Counted from the stretch's first letter, positions 26,601-36,397 are shown. The stretch: 64,000 nucleotides of DNA from Rhizohabitans arisaemae (GCF_025996515.1 NZ_BLRH01000035.1:806001-870000); one strand, 5' to 3'. Notes: generated from the letters alone by a model not told the origin. Made by a program: numbers and translations.

Positions 26601-27776
26601 TCACAGGCGTTCGAGGGGGAGTTCCACGGTGACGGTGAGGCCGCCCTCCTCGCGTGGCCTGGCGGTGACGGTGCCGCCGTGGGCTTCGGCGACGACCCGG
26701 ACGATGGACAGGCCAAGGCCGCTGCCGCGGTCGGAGCGGAGCCGGTCGCCGTGCAGGCGCCGGAACGGCTGGAAGATCGTCTCGATCTCGTACGCCGGCA
26801 CGGGGAGCCCGGTGTTCGCCACGACGAGCTCGATCCGGTCGGCCCGCTGCCGGGTGTTCACCCAGAGCTCGCCCTGCTCGTGGTTGTGCCTGATCCCGTT
26901 CTCCACCAGGTTCTGCACCAGCCGTTCGAGCAGCACCGGGTCTCCCGCGGTGGGTGCCGGGTCGAGCAGCCGGTGGATGGTCACCGCGGTCTCCTCGGCC
27001 TGCCCGGACACCTGGTCCAGGGCGTGCTCGACCACGTCGGTGAGGTCGAACGGCTGCCGGTTCAGGATCGCCCGCTCGCCTTCGGCCAGGGCCAGCAGGC
27101 CGTCGATCAGCCGTTCGTGCCGGGCGTTCACGATGAGCAGGGACTCGCCGAGCCGTTTGACGTCCTCGGTCGCGTCGGGACGCCGTACCGCCACGTCGAC
27201 CAGCGTGCGGTTGATGGTGAGCGGGGTGCGCAGCTCGTGTGAGGCGTTGGCGACGAACCGCCGCTGGCCGTCGAAGGCCTTGGCGAGCCGTCCCAGCATG
27301 GTGTCGAAGGTGTCGGCGAACCGCTTCACCTCCTCGTCGGAGCCCTGGTAGGCGATCCGCTCGGTGAAGTCGTGGCTCTGCGCGACCCGACCGGCGGTCT
27401 CGGTCACCTTCCGCACGGGGTCGAGCGCCCGGTTCGCCGCCCGCCATCCGGCGCCCACCGCCCCCGCGGCGCCGAGCAGGACGATGAGGGCTCCGACGTT
27501 GCGCACGTTCTTCAGAGTGTCCTGCTGGTAGATCTCGCGGACTGTGGCGGCCCGGTCGACGGCCACGCGGTAGGTCGGGTGGTCCCGCCATAGCTGTTCC
27601 GGTCCCCACTCGCCGTTGCCGACGACGTACCGGGGATTGCCGAGGCCGCTGCGGGGTTCGAGGCTCCGCCAGACGACGACGTACACGCCGGCGAGCACCA
27701 GGGTGCCGAGGAGCAGGAAGACGGCGCCGCAGGCGAGGGCGAACCGCGTGCGCACGGTGACGGGCTTCCGCTTCAC
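26601..27776 (-). CDS. Two-component sensor histidine kinase
   Basis: This 391-residue protein has TM1 near residues 8-32, an extracytoplasmic segment of about 75 residues, TM2 (ALIVLLGAAGAVGAGW), a HAMP domain, HisKA with phospho-His in ASHELRTPL, and HATPase_c with NLVENGIRHN (N-box) and GSGLGLSIV (G2 box). GTG at 27776 overlaps the stop of the response regulator gene (GTGA), so the two are coupled. It is paralogous to the kinase at 31869. The signal is unknown. Confidence 0.9.
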   Translation of the reverse strand: MKRKPVTVRTRFALACGAVFLLLGTLVLAGVYVVVWRSLEPRSGLGNPRYVVGNGEWGPEQLWRDHPTYRVAVDRAATVREIYQQDTLKNVRNVGALIVLLGAAGAVGAGWRAANRALDPVRKVTETAGRVAQSHDFTERIAYQGSDEEVKRFADTFDTMLGRLAKAFDGQRRFVANASHELRTPLTINRTLVDVAVRRPDATEDVKRLGESLLIVNARHERLIDGLLALAEGERAILNRQPFDLTDVVEHALDQVSGQAEETAVTIHRLLDPAPTAGDPVLLERLVQNLVENGIRHNHEQGELWVNTRQRADRIELVVANTGLPVPAYEIETIFQPFRRLHGDRLRSDRGSGLGLSIVRVVAEAHGGTVTARPREEGGLTVTVELPLERL

Positions 27777-28429
27777 GGGATGCGGTACCCCGCGCCGGGC
27801 ACGGTCTCGATGACCGGTGGGTCGCCGAGTTTGCGACGGAGTTTCATCATGGTGGTCCGTACGGTGTTGGTGAACGGGTCGATGTGCTCGTCCCACACCT
27901 TCTCCAGCAGGTCCTCGGCGGAGACGACCGAGCCGCGGGCGCGCAGCAGCTCGGCGAGCACCCCGAATTCCTTGCGGGCGAGCGGGATGTAGCGGTTGCC
28001 GCGGAAGGCCTGCCGGTGCGCCCAGTCCAGCCGGACGTCCCCCCGCTGCAGGATCGGCGGGTCGGCGGGCCTGACCCGGCGGCCGAGGGCGTGCACCCGG
28101 GCCAGGAGTTCCTCGAACGCGAACGGCTTGGGCAGGTAGTCGTCGGCGCCGAGGGAGAGGCCGGCCACCCGGGAGCGGACGTCGGAGGCGGCGGTGAGCA
28201 TGAGGACGCGGACCAGGGCGCCGCGCTCGGTCACCGTCCGGCAGACGTCGTCGCCGTGCACCTTGGGCAGGTCCCGGTCGAGGATGAGCACGTCGTAGTC
28301 GTGCACGGTGAGGCGGTCCACCGCCTCGGCGCCGTCGTAGGCGACGTCCACGGCGAGTGCCTCGGCGCGCAGCCCCTCCGCGATGGAGTCGGCGAGCATC
28401 CGCTCGTCCTCGGCGATGAGTATGCGCAC
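27773..28429 (-). CDS. OmpR/PhoB-type response regulator
   Basis: This 218-residue protein has a receiver domain with acidic pocket E7/D8, phospho-acceptor D51 in LILDRDLP, and Lys in LPKPF, followed by a winged helix (ARKEFGVLAELL, then TVRTTMMKLRRKLG). GTG 28429 follows GGAGACACA. It is nearly the same length as the regulator at 33014 and very similar in motifs, but here the regulator gene precedes the kinase gene. Confidence 0.92.
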   Translation of the reverse strand: MRILIAEDERMLADSIAEGLRAEALAVDVAYDGAEAVDRLTVHDYDVLILDRDLPKVHGDDVCRTVTERGALVRVLMLTAASDVRSRVAGLSLGADDYLPKPFAFEELLARVHALGRRVRPADPPILQRGDVRLDWAHRQAFRGNRYIPLARKEFGVLAELLRARGSVVSAEDLLEKVWDEHIDPFTNTVRTTMMKLRRKLGDPPVIETVPGAGYRIP

Positions 28430-28792
28430 TGTGTCTCCTTGCTCCCCCGGGGCGCGCCGTGGCCAGAATGCCGGGAGCGGCATAACGCCGACATAACCGG
28501 ATTCGACGGCGGCCACGTTATCGATCAAGCGGTGGACTCTCCCGTTTAGCAGAGATCAACCAGCCCTAAGCAGGAAATAGTCCGACAACTCTTTGAAAGA
28601 TCCCTGTCCGCGCACGGCGTGCGGGGCCGGAAGCGCCGAGTCGACGGCATCTCGCTAGTTACATCCTGATTTATCCCTTTTGAGTGTGTATTGTCTGGCT
28701 CATATCGGCTGTTCACCACAGGTAAGCGGGCTCGTCATGGTTGTGCAACACGCTGTCACCCGGCCGCAGGCCGTCCCGGGACGGAGCGGGTC
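28430..28792. other. Divergent promoter region
   Basis: About 360 bp between the response regulator (minus) and the FAD oxidoreductase (plus). It holds an A+T-richer stretch around 28650-28700 that could carry promoters. The oxidoreductase frame extends back to 28691, but its GGAG-preceded GTG at 28793 is the better start. No other gene or dyad stands out. Confidence 0.4.
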
Positions 28793-30190
28793 GTGGCCCG
28801 CGTGACCGGTACGGCGCCGCGCAGAAACGGCGAGGTCTCGTTCTGGTGGTCCTCGATCGGCCGGGACGCCCCCCGCGAGTCCCTGCGCGGCAGCCTCGAC
28901 GCCGACGTGGTGATCGTGGGCGGCGGCTACACCGGCCTGTGGACCGCCTACTACCTCGCCGAGGCGGATCCGAGCCTGCGCGTCGTGGTGCTGGAGAGCC
29001 GGTTCGCCGGCTTCGGCGCCTCCGGCCGCAACGGAGGCTGGCTCACCTCGGCCATCGCCGGAAGCCGATCCCGGTACGCCGCCGCGCACGGCCGCCAGGC
29101 CGTCGTCGACCTCCAGCGCGAGATGATCCACACGGTGGACGAGGTGCTCGCCAGGCTCGCCGCCGAAGGGGTGGACGCCGACGCGGTCAAGGGCGGGGTG
29201 CTCTCGGTCGCCCGGAACCGGGCCCAATGGGAGCGGACCGTCGCCGCGCACGCCGAGGAGACCGCCTGGGGGGACCCGGACGCGACGCTGCTCGACCGGG
29301 ACGCCTCCCTGGCCCGTATCGCGATCGCCGACACCAGGGGAGCCCTGTTCAGCCCGCACACCGCCCGGATAAACCCCGTCAAGCTGGTCCGCGGGCTCGC
29401 GGCGGCGGCCGAGCGGCGCGGGGTCGTTCTCCTGGAGGACAGCGAGGTCGTCTCCGTCGCGCCGGGCCGGGTCCGCACCGCCGCGGGCGCGGTCGAGGCC
29501 CCCGTGGTGCTCCGCTGCACCGAGGGCTTCACCGCGGCGCTGCCGGGTCTGCGGCGGTCCTGGCTGCCGATGAACTCCTCCCTCCTGGTCACCGAACCGC
29601 TCGGCCCGGAGCTGTGGGAGGAGATCGGCTGGGACGGCTGCGAGACGCTCGGCGACATGGCGCACGCCTACATGTACGCCCAGCGCACCGCGGACGGCCG
29701 GATCGCGCTCGGCGGCCGGGGCGTCCCGTACCGGTACGGCTCGCGCACCGACGCCGACGGTGACACCCCGCCGCTCACGATCCGGCAGCTGCACACGGTC
29801 CTGACCTCGATGTTCCCGATGCTGCGGGACGTCGGGATCGACCACGTCTGGTCCGGGGTGCTGGGCGTTCCCCGGGACTGGTGCGCGCAGATGAACTTCG
29901 ACCCCACCACCGGCCTCGGCCACGCCGGCGGGTACGTCGGGCACGGGGTGGCCACCGCCAACCTCGCCGGGCGGACCCTGCGCGACCTGGTGCTGGGCCG
30001 CGACACCTCGATCACCACGCTGCCCCACGTCAACTGGGCGGGCCGGAACTGGGAGCCCGAACCGCTGCGCTGGCTGGGCGTGCAGGCCATGTACGCCGCC
30101 TATCGGACCGCGGACCGCCGCGAGTCCCGCTCCGGTTCGGGAACCTCCGTCATCGCCAGGATCGCCGACAAGGTCTCCGGCCGCCACTGA
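28793..30190 (+). CDS. FAD-dependent oxidoreductase (DAO family)
   Basis: This 465-residue protein of the D-amino-acid oxidase/GlpO-like family has an FAD dinucleotide motif DVVIVGGGYTGLWTAYYLAE, FGASGRNGGW (a second flavin contact typical of gamma-glutamylputrescine oxidase-like members) and a late GYVGHGVATANLAGRTLRDL block that closes the FAD site. It should oxidise an amine or amino acid. GTG 28793 has GGAG six bases upstream. It is monocistronic, with a GTACGG inverted repeat 24 bp after the stop. Confidence 0.85.
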   Translation: MARVTGTAPRRNGEVSFWWSSIGRDAPRESLRGSLDADVVIVGGGYTGLWTAYYLAEADPSLRVVVLESRFAGFGASGRNGGWLTSAIAGSRSRYAAAHGRQAVVDLQREMIHTVDEVLARLAAEGVDADAVKGGVLSVARNRAQWERTVAAHAEETAWGDPDATLLDRDASLARIAIADTRGALFSPHTARINPVKLVRGLAAAAERRGVVLLEDSEVVSVAPGRVRTAAGAVEAPVVLRCTEGFTAALPGLRRSWLPMNSSLLVTEPLGPELWEEIGWDGCETLGDMAHAYMYAQRTADGRIALGGRGVPYRYGSRTDADGDTPPLTIRQLHTVLTSMFPMLRDVGIDHVWSGVLGVPRDWCAQMNFDPTTGLGHAGGYVGHGVATANLAGRTLRDLVLGRDTSITTLPHVNWAGRNWEPEPLRWLGVQAMYAAYRTADRRESRSGSGTSVIARIADKVSGRH

Positions 30191-30214
30191 CCCCGGGCGA
30201 GCAGTCTTCGGCAT

Positions 30215-30251
30215 CCGGTACGGCCGCCGGCGGGCCGTGTGCGCCGTACCG
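30215..30251. terminator. GTACGG-family inverted repeat after the oxidoreductase gene
   Basis: Arms CGGTACGGC (30215-30223) and GCCGTACCG (30243-30251) flank a 19-base G+C-rich loop between convergent genes. The position suggests a terminator. Confidence 0.6.
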
Positions 30252-30294
30252 ATCCGGAGCCCTTCGCCGCCGCGGCGGGGGACCGCGCCGCCCG

Positions 30295-31782
30295 TCATCG
30301 CCAGTCGGTATCGGCCGCCTGCCTGCGGCCGAGAGCGATCAACACCATGATCACCGCGTACGTGCAGAGCAGGGCGAGCCCGGCCCACCAGGGGAGCGGG
30401 AAGTATCCGGCCGACGGCGCGTAATGCGCGGTCACCTGGGGATACTCCACCACAGTCTGCCTTACGGCGAAGCCGGCGGCCGGGGTCAGCCGCAGCAGCC
30501 ACTCCGAGACCGCGTCGGGGAGCAGCGGAATCGCCGTGACGGTGTAGGGCAGGGCGATCAACGTCAGTCCGCCGAGGATCGCCGCCCAGCCACGGCGCAG
30601 CCACACGCCGAGCCCGTAGGCGAGTACGGCGCAGAGCGCGAGCGCCACCGCGACGCCGGCGATCACCCGAGCTCCGGTCAGGACCGGCACCGGCCGCACC
30701 GGGATGCCGTTGCCCGTCAGGATCGCGACGCCCACCGGGAGGACGACGCCGACGGCGAGCAGGCCGGTGACGAAGACGGCCGCCCCCACGACGGCCGCCC
30801 GGACGGCTGTCACGCGTCGGGAGACCGCCTCGCGAGCCGTACGGGCACCGCGGCGGGCCGCGACGATCTGCACGATGATCAGCGCGATCGCCAGACCGGG
30901 CAAGGTCGTCTCAGCGGTGCGCACGCCCTCCTCGCTCAGCGGCCCGATGTCGCCGGTGCCGCTGATCGTGATGACGCCGTCCTTCTCCACGGCGCCCGAC
31001 GCGTTGTGCCGCTTCTCCCAGTCGGTCCGGTTCATCTCGCCGACCGGGTCGCCGCGCCACGCGCCGGCGGCGCCGCCTTCGACGGTGACGTTGTCGAAGA
31101 CGCCGACGGCCTGGGTGAACCGGACCTCCTCGATCGCACCGCCGAGGCCGGTCTCGCGGAGCGTGAGGTCGCCGGGGGAGGCGGCGAAGAGGCCGACCCG
31201 CACGGTGTCCGGCAGTCCGCCGAGCTTAGCCGTCCCGACGACGACCCACCGTCTGCCGTCGCCCGACTCTGAGCCGGTGATCGTGTCGCCCGACCGGGTC
31301 AGGCGCAACCAGCGCGGGGACGGACCTGAGACGACGCCCGCGCTTCCGGCCACGTCGTGCCGGTAGTCGTACTGGAACCGCACGCCGTGGCCGCCGGTTG
31401 TCATGAGCGCCGCGTAACGCGAGCCCTGCCGCAGGCCGTCCTTGACGATGATCCCGGCCTTGGCCCACGGCACCAGCCCGGACACGATCCGGTCGTGGTT
31501 CGGCGGAGGATAGGTGATCGTCCCGGTCATCGAGGTCATCCGGACCGTGATGGAGCCCTCGCGGCCCAGGTCGCGATGGAGGAACCAGAACCTGTCGCCG
31601 ACGGGGGAGCCGTCGACGGCGACGGGAACCTTCGGGCAGGGGCCGTCGCAGGACGAGCGGTCGCCGGAAGCGGACAGCAGGCCGGGCGCGATGACGGCGA
31701 GGGCCGCGGCGGCCAGGGCGATCAGGCGGCCCGGGCGGCGGAACGCGAGCCACTCGCGCCGCAGGAGTTCGGTGGTCGACAT
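30295..31782 (-). CDS. ABC-2-like membrane permease with large extracytoplasmic lectin-like domain
   Basis: This 495-residue protein has TM1 near residues 20-40, then about 250 extracytoplasmic residues with a jelly-roll look (FWFLHRDLGREGSITVRM, AKAGIIVKDGL, WLRLTRSGDTITG, RVGLFAASPGD), which recalls DUF1349/concanavalin-like domains. At least six helices follow from about 300 to 490. The membrane part resembles ABC-2 permeases (LLRREWLAFRRPGR start). No ATPase gene is adjacent. It is divergent from a two-component system, which may regulate it. Confidence 0.65.
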   Translation of the reverse strand: MSTTELLRREWLAFRRPGRLIALAAAALAVIAPGLLSASGDRSSCDGPCPKVPVAVDGSPVGDRFWFLHRDLGREGSITVRMTSMTGTITYPPPNHDRIVSGLVPWAKAGIIVKDGLRQGSRYAALMTTGGHGVRFQYDYRHDVAGSAGVVSGPSPRWLRLTRSGDTITGSESGDGRRWVVVGTAKLGGLPDTVRVGLFAASPGDLTLRETGLGGAIEEVRFTQAVGVFDNVTVEGGAAGAWRGDPVGEMNRTDWEKRHNASGAVEKDGVITISGTGDIGPLSEEGVRTAETTLPGLAIALIIVQIVAARRGARTAREAVSRRVTAVRAAVVGAAVFVTGLLAVGVVLPVGVAILTGNGIPVRPVPVLTGARVIAGVAVALALCAVLAYGLGVWLRRGWAAILGGLTLIALPYTVTAIPLLPDAVSEWLLRLTPAAGFAVRQTVVEYPQVTAHYAPSAGYFPLPWWAGLALLCTYAVIMVLIALGRRQAADTDWR

Positions 31783-31868
31783 GCCGCCGGTTCTACAGAT
31801 CGGCGGGTAACACGGCCCGAATCGGCCTTGTCACGCCGGTGTTAGGTCCGCTGGGGCATGCTGAAGGC

Positions 31869-33017
31869 ATGCTCAGGGTGCGCAGCGGGACCGTGGAGGT
31901 ACGGTTCACAATCTTGTATGCCGTCGTGTTCCTCCTGTCGGGCGCCGGACTGCTGGGCCTGTCCTTTCTGCTCTCCGGCGGCGGCGTGAGCAGCACCGTC
32001 CCCGCCGGGAATCCCCCCGCCCAGGGCGGTCTCGCCCAAGCGCAACAACGCATCCAGGAGCTGGCGGACCAGCTGGCCGCGGTGCACGCGGAGCAGGAGC
32101 GTCAGCTGCTGACCGGATCGCTGGTGGCGCTGATCGTGATGGCGGTCGTCTCATTGCTTCTCGGCCGGGTGCTGGCGAAGCGCGTGCTGCGGCCGCTGCG
32201 GCTCATCACGGGCGCCACGCGGCGCATCTCCGCCGACAGCCTGGACCGGCGGCTGGCCGTCGCCGGCCCGGCCGACGAGGTGAAGGACCTCGCCGACACC
32301 ATCGACGAGCTGCTCGAACGGCTTGAGGCGTCGTTCACCGCGCAGCGCCGCTTCGTCGCCAACGCCTCCCACGAACTGCGTACGCCGCTGGCGACGATGC
32401 GGGCGTCCATGGACGTCGCGGTCGCCAAGCCCGACCCGGCCGCCTCGACGGTGGCGCTCGCGGACCGCCTGCGTACGCAGCTGGACCGGGTCGATCACCT
32501 GCTCGACGGGTTTCTGGTGCTGGCCAGGGCGCAGCACGGCACGCTCGCCGATGCCGCCACGGTGGACCTCGGCGACCTCGTCGGCGCGGCACTGCGGGAA
32601 AGGTCGGCCGACGTGGCGGGGAAGGGGTTGAGCGTGACGGTGGGGGTGCCGCCGGGAGTCTCGGCTCAGGGCAGCCCGGCGCTGCTGGCGCGGTTGGTGG
32701 AGAACGTCGTCGACAACGCCGTGACGCACAACGGGGACGGCGGATGGATCGGGATCACCGGGTCCGCGAGCGAGGAGGAGACGGTGATGGTGGTGGAAAC
32801 CGGCGGAGAAGTCCTCGACCAGCGGGAGGTCGACCGGCTGGCACAGCCCTTCGAGCGGCTTGGCGGCGAGCGCACCGGCTCCTCAGGACTCGGCCTGTCC
32901 ATTGTGGCCGCCGTCGCCGCTGCCTACGGTGGCAGTCTCACCCTGCTCGCCCGGCCGGAGGGCGGCCTGCGCGTGTCGATCACGCTTCCGGTCGCCAAGA
33001 CGCCGGTGGCGGCATGA
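31869..33017 (+). CDS. Two-component sensor histidine kinase
   Basis: This 382-residue protein (from ATG 31869; GTG 31839 is possible) has TM1 (LYAVVFLLSGAGLLGLSFLL), a short extracytoplasmic Gln/Ala-rich segment, TM2 (LVALIVMAVVSLLLG), HAMP, HisKA with ASHELRTPLA and HATPase_c with ENVVDNAVTHN and SSGLGLSIVAAV. It overlaps the next regulator gene by four bases. It is divergent from the ABC-2-like permease, 86 bp apart, a usual layout for a system controlling a cell-envelope or drug-response transporter. Confidence 0.9.
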   Translation: MLRVRSGTVEVRFTILYAVVFLLSGAGLLGLSFLLSGGGVSSTVPAGNPPAQGGLAQAQQRIQELADQLAAVHAEQERQLLTGSLVALIVMAVVSLLLGRVLAKRVLRPLRLITGATRRISADSLDRRLAVAGPADEVKDLADTIDELLERLEASFTAQRRFVANASHELRTPLATMRASMDVAVAKPDPAASTVALADRLRTQLDRVDHLLDGFLVLARAQHGTLADAATVDLGDLVGAALRERSADVAGKGLSVTVGVPPGVSAQGSPALLARLVENVVDNAVTHNGDGGWIGITGSASEEETVMVVETGGEVLDQREVDRLAQPFERLGGERTGSSGLGLSIVAAVAAAYGGSLTLLARPEGGLRVSITLPVAKTPVAA

Positions 33018-33670
33018 GGATCCTCGTCGTCGAAGACGATCACGCTCTCGCCGAGGTCGTCGCGGAAGGACTGGGCGACCAGGGGATGGCCGTCGACCTG
33101 GCGCACGACGGGCTGGCCGCCGCCGCCAAGCTCGACCTCACCGCGTACGACGTGGTGGTCCTGGACCGGGACCTGCCCGGCCTCCACGGCGACACGCTGT
33201 GCCAGATGATCACTGAGCGGGCGGACCGGCCGATGGTGCTGATGCTGACCGCGGCGAGCGCGCCCGGCGACCGGGTCGGCGGGCTGACCCTGGGGGCGGA
33301 CGACTATCTCGGCAAGCCCTTCCACTTCCCGGAGCTGATCCTGCGCATCCGGGCGCTGGCCCGCCGCAAACCCGACGCCCGCCCCCGGACGCTGCAGGTG
33401 GCCGGGATCGAGCTGGACCCGGTCCGCCGGACCGTGGTTCGAGACGGGCGGCACCTCGCGCTTTCGGTGAAGGAGTTCGCCGTGCTGGAGGCGCTGCTGC
33501 GGGCGAGCCCGGGCTTCTTGAGCGGCGAGGCCCTGCTCGAACGGGTCTGGGACGAGCACGCCGACCGGTTCACCAACACCGTCACGGTGACGGTGGGCCG
33601 GTTGCGGCGCAAACTCGGCGACCCGCCGATCATCGCGACGACACCGGGAATCGGCTACCGGATCGCCTAG
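33014..33670 (+). CDS. OmpR/PhoB-type response regulator
   Basis: This 218-residue protein has a receiver with E7/D8/D9 and phospho-acceptor D51 (VVLDRDLP), Lys in LGKPF, and a C-terminal winged helix (SVKEFAVLEALL, then TVTVTVGRLRRKLG). ATG 33014 overlaps the kinase stop (ATGA). It is paralogous to the regulator at 27773; the two share the DRDLP, GADDYL and EKVWDEH/ERVWDEH blocks. Confidence 0.92.
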   Translation: MRILVVEDDHALAEVVAEGLGDQGMAVDLAHDGLAAAAKLDLTAYDVVVLDRDLPGLHGDTLCQMITERADRPMVLMLTAASAPGDRVGGLTLGADDYLGKPFHFPELILRIRALARRKPDARPRTLQVAGIELDPVRRTVVRDGRHLALSVKEFAVLEALLRASPGFLSGEALLERVWDEHADRFTNTVTVTVGRLRRKLGDPPIIATTPGIGYRIA

Positions 33671-33772
33671 CCGGTCCGCGAACCCGCGGCGGCATTCAGG
33701 CGAACGACGCGAGCGCGGGACGGCCGCCGCGGGACGTACGGCCCGTGGCGGCGTCTCCATGGCAGATGACCG

Positions 33773-34774
33773 TCAGCGCCCGCGGGTCACATACAGGAAG
33801 CCACCGGCTGCGACGGTGTAAGAGTCGCTGGTTCTGATCTTCTTCGTCGCGGTGTCGATCTCGCGGACCTGTATCCGGGCGGGTTTGCCTTCCGGTTGCA
33901 GGACAAAATGAACGGTGATCTTCGTGGGGCCGGTCCACGCGATCGAATCCACCGCCCCCTCGGTGCGGGGCATGCGGATGTTCATGACGGACTTCTTCGT
34001 TACCAGGTCGTGGATCTTGAGGATTTCGCGGCCATCCTCATAGTCGATGGTTGCCGCACTTCTGCCATCGGCCGCCAAACCATAGGGAAGGACCAAGTCT
34101 TTCACCGGAGACTTCGCGTGGAGCAGCTGCCGCCCCTGCACCGTGAAGACGAAGACGTCGGACGTGTCGTACTCGTCGTCTTCCCACTTGGCCAGCACCT
34201 CGTCGCCGTCCAGGCTGAAACCGGAGAAGAGGAAATTCCATGGAATCGTTCCCAGCCGGGTGCCGGTGGCGACGTCGTAGATCTCGGTGGGCCGCTTCTC
34301 CTTCCTGTCGTGGTCGTACTCGTCGTCGTAGTCGACCGCCAGACGCGTGCCGTCCTGGGAGAGCGTCACCGCCACGTCTCTCATGAGATAGCCCCGCACC
34401 AGCACCTCATCCCTGATGACATGGACCTTGCCGCCGAGCTCACGTACGACCAGGCGTCGGTCGCCCTTCCTGAAGTAGGCCACCCGCCGGCCGTCGTCGC
34501 TCACCGCGAGCGGCGTGATGGCGTTCAGAGGCTTGCCCTTGGCGTCGAGGGGCCTGACGTACGCGTCACGAAGCCGCTCCCGTCCGCCGTCGCGCAGGTA
34601 CAGGATCCAGTCCCCGCACGCAGGCGCGGAGCGGACCTTCGCGTAACATCCGTCGAGCCAGGCGTACCTGATCGCGCTCGCGTCGTTGAGCCGGTCGGCC
34701 GGCTGCGCGTGGACGGCAAGCGGGGTGTGCGCGATCAGCGCGAGGGCTGCCAGGAACGTTGCCGTGATCCTCAT
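33773..34774 (-). CDS. Secreted beta-propeller-like protein of unknown function
   Basis: A 333-residue protein with a cleavable signal peptide (MRITATFLAALALIAHTPLAVHA). The mature part has repeating strands with TolB/WD-like phrases (PLAVSDDGRRVAYFRKGD, TLSQDGTRLAVDYDDEYD, GFSLDGDEVLAKWEDD, PYGLAADGRSAAT), as in a beta propeller. There are two early Cys residues (DGCYAKVRSAPACGDW) that may form a disulfide. ATG 34774 follows GGGGAAGAGAGG. No enzymatic motif is visible. Confidence 0.6.
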   Translation of the reverse strand: MRITATFLAALALIAHTPLAVHAQPADRLNDASAIRYAWLDGCYAKVRSAPACGDWILYLRDGGRERLRDAYVRPLDAKGKPLNAITPLAVSDDGRRVAYFRKGDRRLVVRELGGKVHVIRDEVLVRGYLMRDVAVTLSQDGTRLAVDYDDEYDHDRKEKRPTEIYDVATGTRLGTIPWNFLFSGFSLDGDEVLAKWEDDEYDTSDVFVFTVQGRQLLHAKSPVKDLVLPYGLAADGRSAATIDYEDGREILKIHDLVTKKSVMNIRMPRTEGAVDSIAWTGPTKITVHFVLQPEGKPARIQVREIDTATKKIRTSDSYTVAAGGFLYVTRGR

Positions 34775-34969
34775 GGGGCCTCTCTTCCCCTGCACTGCGC
34801 GGAGTCGATGCTCGCTCGGATCGTGTCCGGTCTCAGGCAGTGCCGCCGTGGAGGGCGCCGGGACCGTCTGCTTCGTGAGACTTCCGGCGGACAGGGCGAG
34901 TTGGACACGTTTTAGTCACGGCCGGTGGCCGCGATCCGGGGGTCCGATGCGGCGGCGGGAGCGGGCCGG

Positions 34970-36067
34970 TCAGGGGCTGATGGCCAGCGAGATGAACGAG
35001 GCGAAGATGGCGAGGTGGACGCCGCTCTGCAGCAGGGTGGCCCGTCCGGGGACCACGGTGAGGGTGCTGACCACGACGGTGAGGGCGAGCAGCACCATCT
35101 GGGTGGGGCCGAGGCCGAGCAGGAGCGGGCCCTCCAGCCAGATGGAGGCGACGGCGATGGCCGGAATGGTCAGGCCGATGCTGGCCATGGCCGACCCCAG
35201 CGCCAGGTTGAGGCTGGTCTGCATCCGGCCCCGCCGGGCCGCCCGGGTCGCGGCGAGGGTCTCCGGCAGCAGCACCAGCAGGGCGATCACCACACCCACC
35301 ATCGAGTGCGGGAGTTTGGCCACGGCGATCGCCGACTCGATCGCCGGAGATTCGATCTTCGCCAGACCGACCACCGCGACCAGCGCCACCAGCAGCAGCG
35401 CGAGGCTCGCCAGGGTCCTGCGGTCGGACGGCGGTTCCGCGTGTTCGTCGGCGTCGACGACGGCACCGTCGGTGGTGATCGGGAGGAAGTAGTCCCGGTG
35501 CCGGACGGTCTGGGTCACCACGAAAAGTCCGTACAGCACGATCGAGGCGACCGCGGCGAACGCGAGCTGCCCGGGGGAGAAGACCGGGCCGGGGCTGCTG
35601 GTGGTGAAGGTCGGCAGCACCAGGCTGAGCGTGGCGAGGGTCGCCACGGTGGCAAGGGCCCCGCCGGTGCCCTCGGCGTTGAACGCCGCGACCTTGCGGC
35701 GGAGCGTCCCGGCGAGCAGGGCCAGGCCCACGATCCCGTTACAGGTGATCATGATGGCGGCGAACACCGTGTCCCGGGCCAGGGAGGCCGACTCCGGGCC
35801 GCCCGAGATCATCAGGCTGACGATCAGCGCCACCTCGATGACCGTCACCGCGACCGCGAGCACCAGGGAGCCGAACGGTTCGCCCACCCGGTGCGCGACC
35901 ACCTCGGCGTGGTGGACCGCCGCGAGCACCGCGCCCATCAGCAGGAGGGCGACCAGGATCACCGGGATCACCGGGAGTTCTCGCCCCCACAGAACGATCA
36001 ATGCCAGCACCGCCAGGACGGGGGTGACAACGGTCCAGTGCACTGCGGATCGGGTGAGACGGTGCAT
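34970..36067 (-). CDS. Ca2+:H+ antiporter, ChaA/CaCA family
   Basis: This 365-residue protein has about eleven hydrophobic segments and the paired alpha-repeat motifs of cation/Ca2+ exchangers: GEPFGSLVLAVAVTVIEVALI in the first half and LLVLLPETLAATRAARRGRMQTSLNLALGSAMASIGLTIP in the second. A charged cytoplasmic loop with Asp/Glu lies between. It exports Ca2+ or Na+/K+ in exchange for protons. ATG 36067 is taken as start; a GTG seven codons upstream is possible. Confidence 0.88.
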   Translation of the reverse strand: MHRLTRSAVHWTVVTPVLAVLALIVLWGRELPVIPVILVALLLMGAVLAAVHHAEVVAHRVGEPFGSLVLAVAVTVIEVALIVSLMISGGPESASLARDTVFAAIMITCNGIVGLALLAGTLRRKVAAFNAEGTGGALATVATLATLSLVLPTFTTSSPGPVFSPGQLAFAAVASIVLYGLFVVTQTVRHRDYFLPITTDGAVVDADEHAEPPSDRRTLASLALLLVALVAVVGLAKIESPAIESAIAVAKLPHSMVGVVIALLVLLPETLAATRAARRGRMQTSLNLALGSAMASIGLTIPAIAVASIWLEGPLLLGLGPTQMVLLALTVVVSTLTVVPGRATLLQSGVHLAIFASFISLAISP

Positions 36068-36397
36068 GGGTCTATTTTGCCTGACCACTTAGTGTAGATA
36101 ACAAACTGATCGTCCCAATCGTTAGCGAATCATTGATCTTCTCCCCGCTGATCGCCGCCCCACACCTGGTGAACACCGTGCCGTTCACAGCGGGAAATCA
36201 TGAAAGACGCCGGACTCCAGGTCGCCGGATCCGGTCCGCGACGGCCGGCCCGGCGGAGCCCGTACCGTGCCGTGGGGGTGACGCCGCACCAGGTGAAACG
36301 GTCCGGCCGGGCGTGTCGTCGCCGCGGACGAATCGGCGGCGGCAACTCTGTGCCGACGGCCAAGGGACCGGACGGCATCCGTGGCGATACTCGGCTC
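36068..36397. other. Divergent intergenic region
   Basis: About 330 bp between the antiporter (minus) and the serine hydrolase (plus). The first 80 bp are A+T-rich and are the likely promoters. The frame of the hydrolase stays open to 36200, but that stretch is Arg-rich and unlike the family N-terminus, so I treat it as noncoding. Confidence 0.4.
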
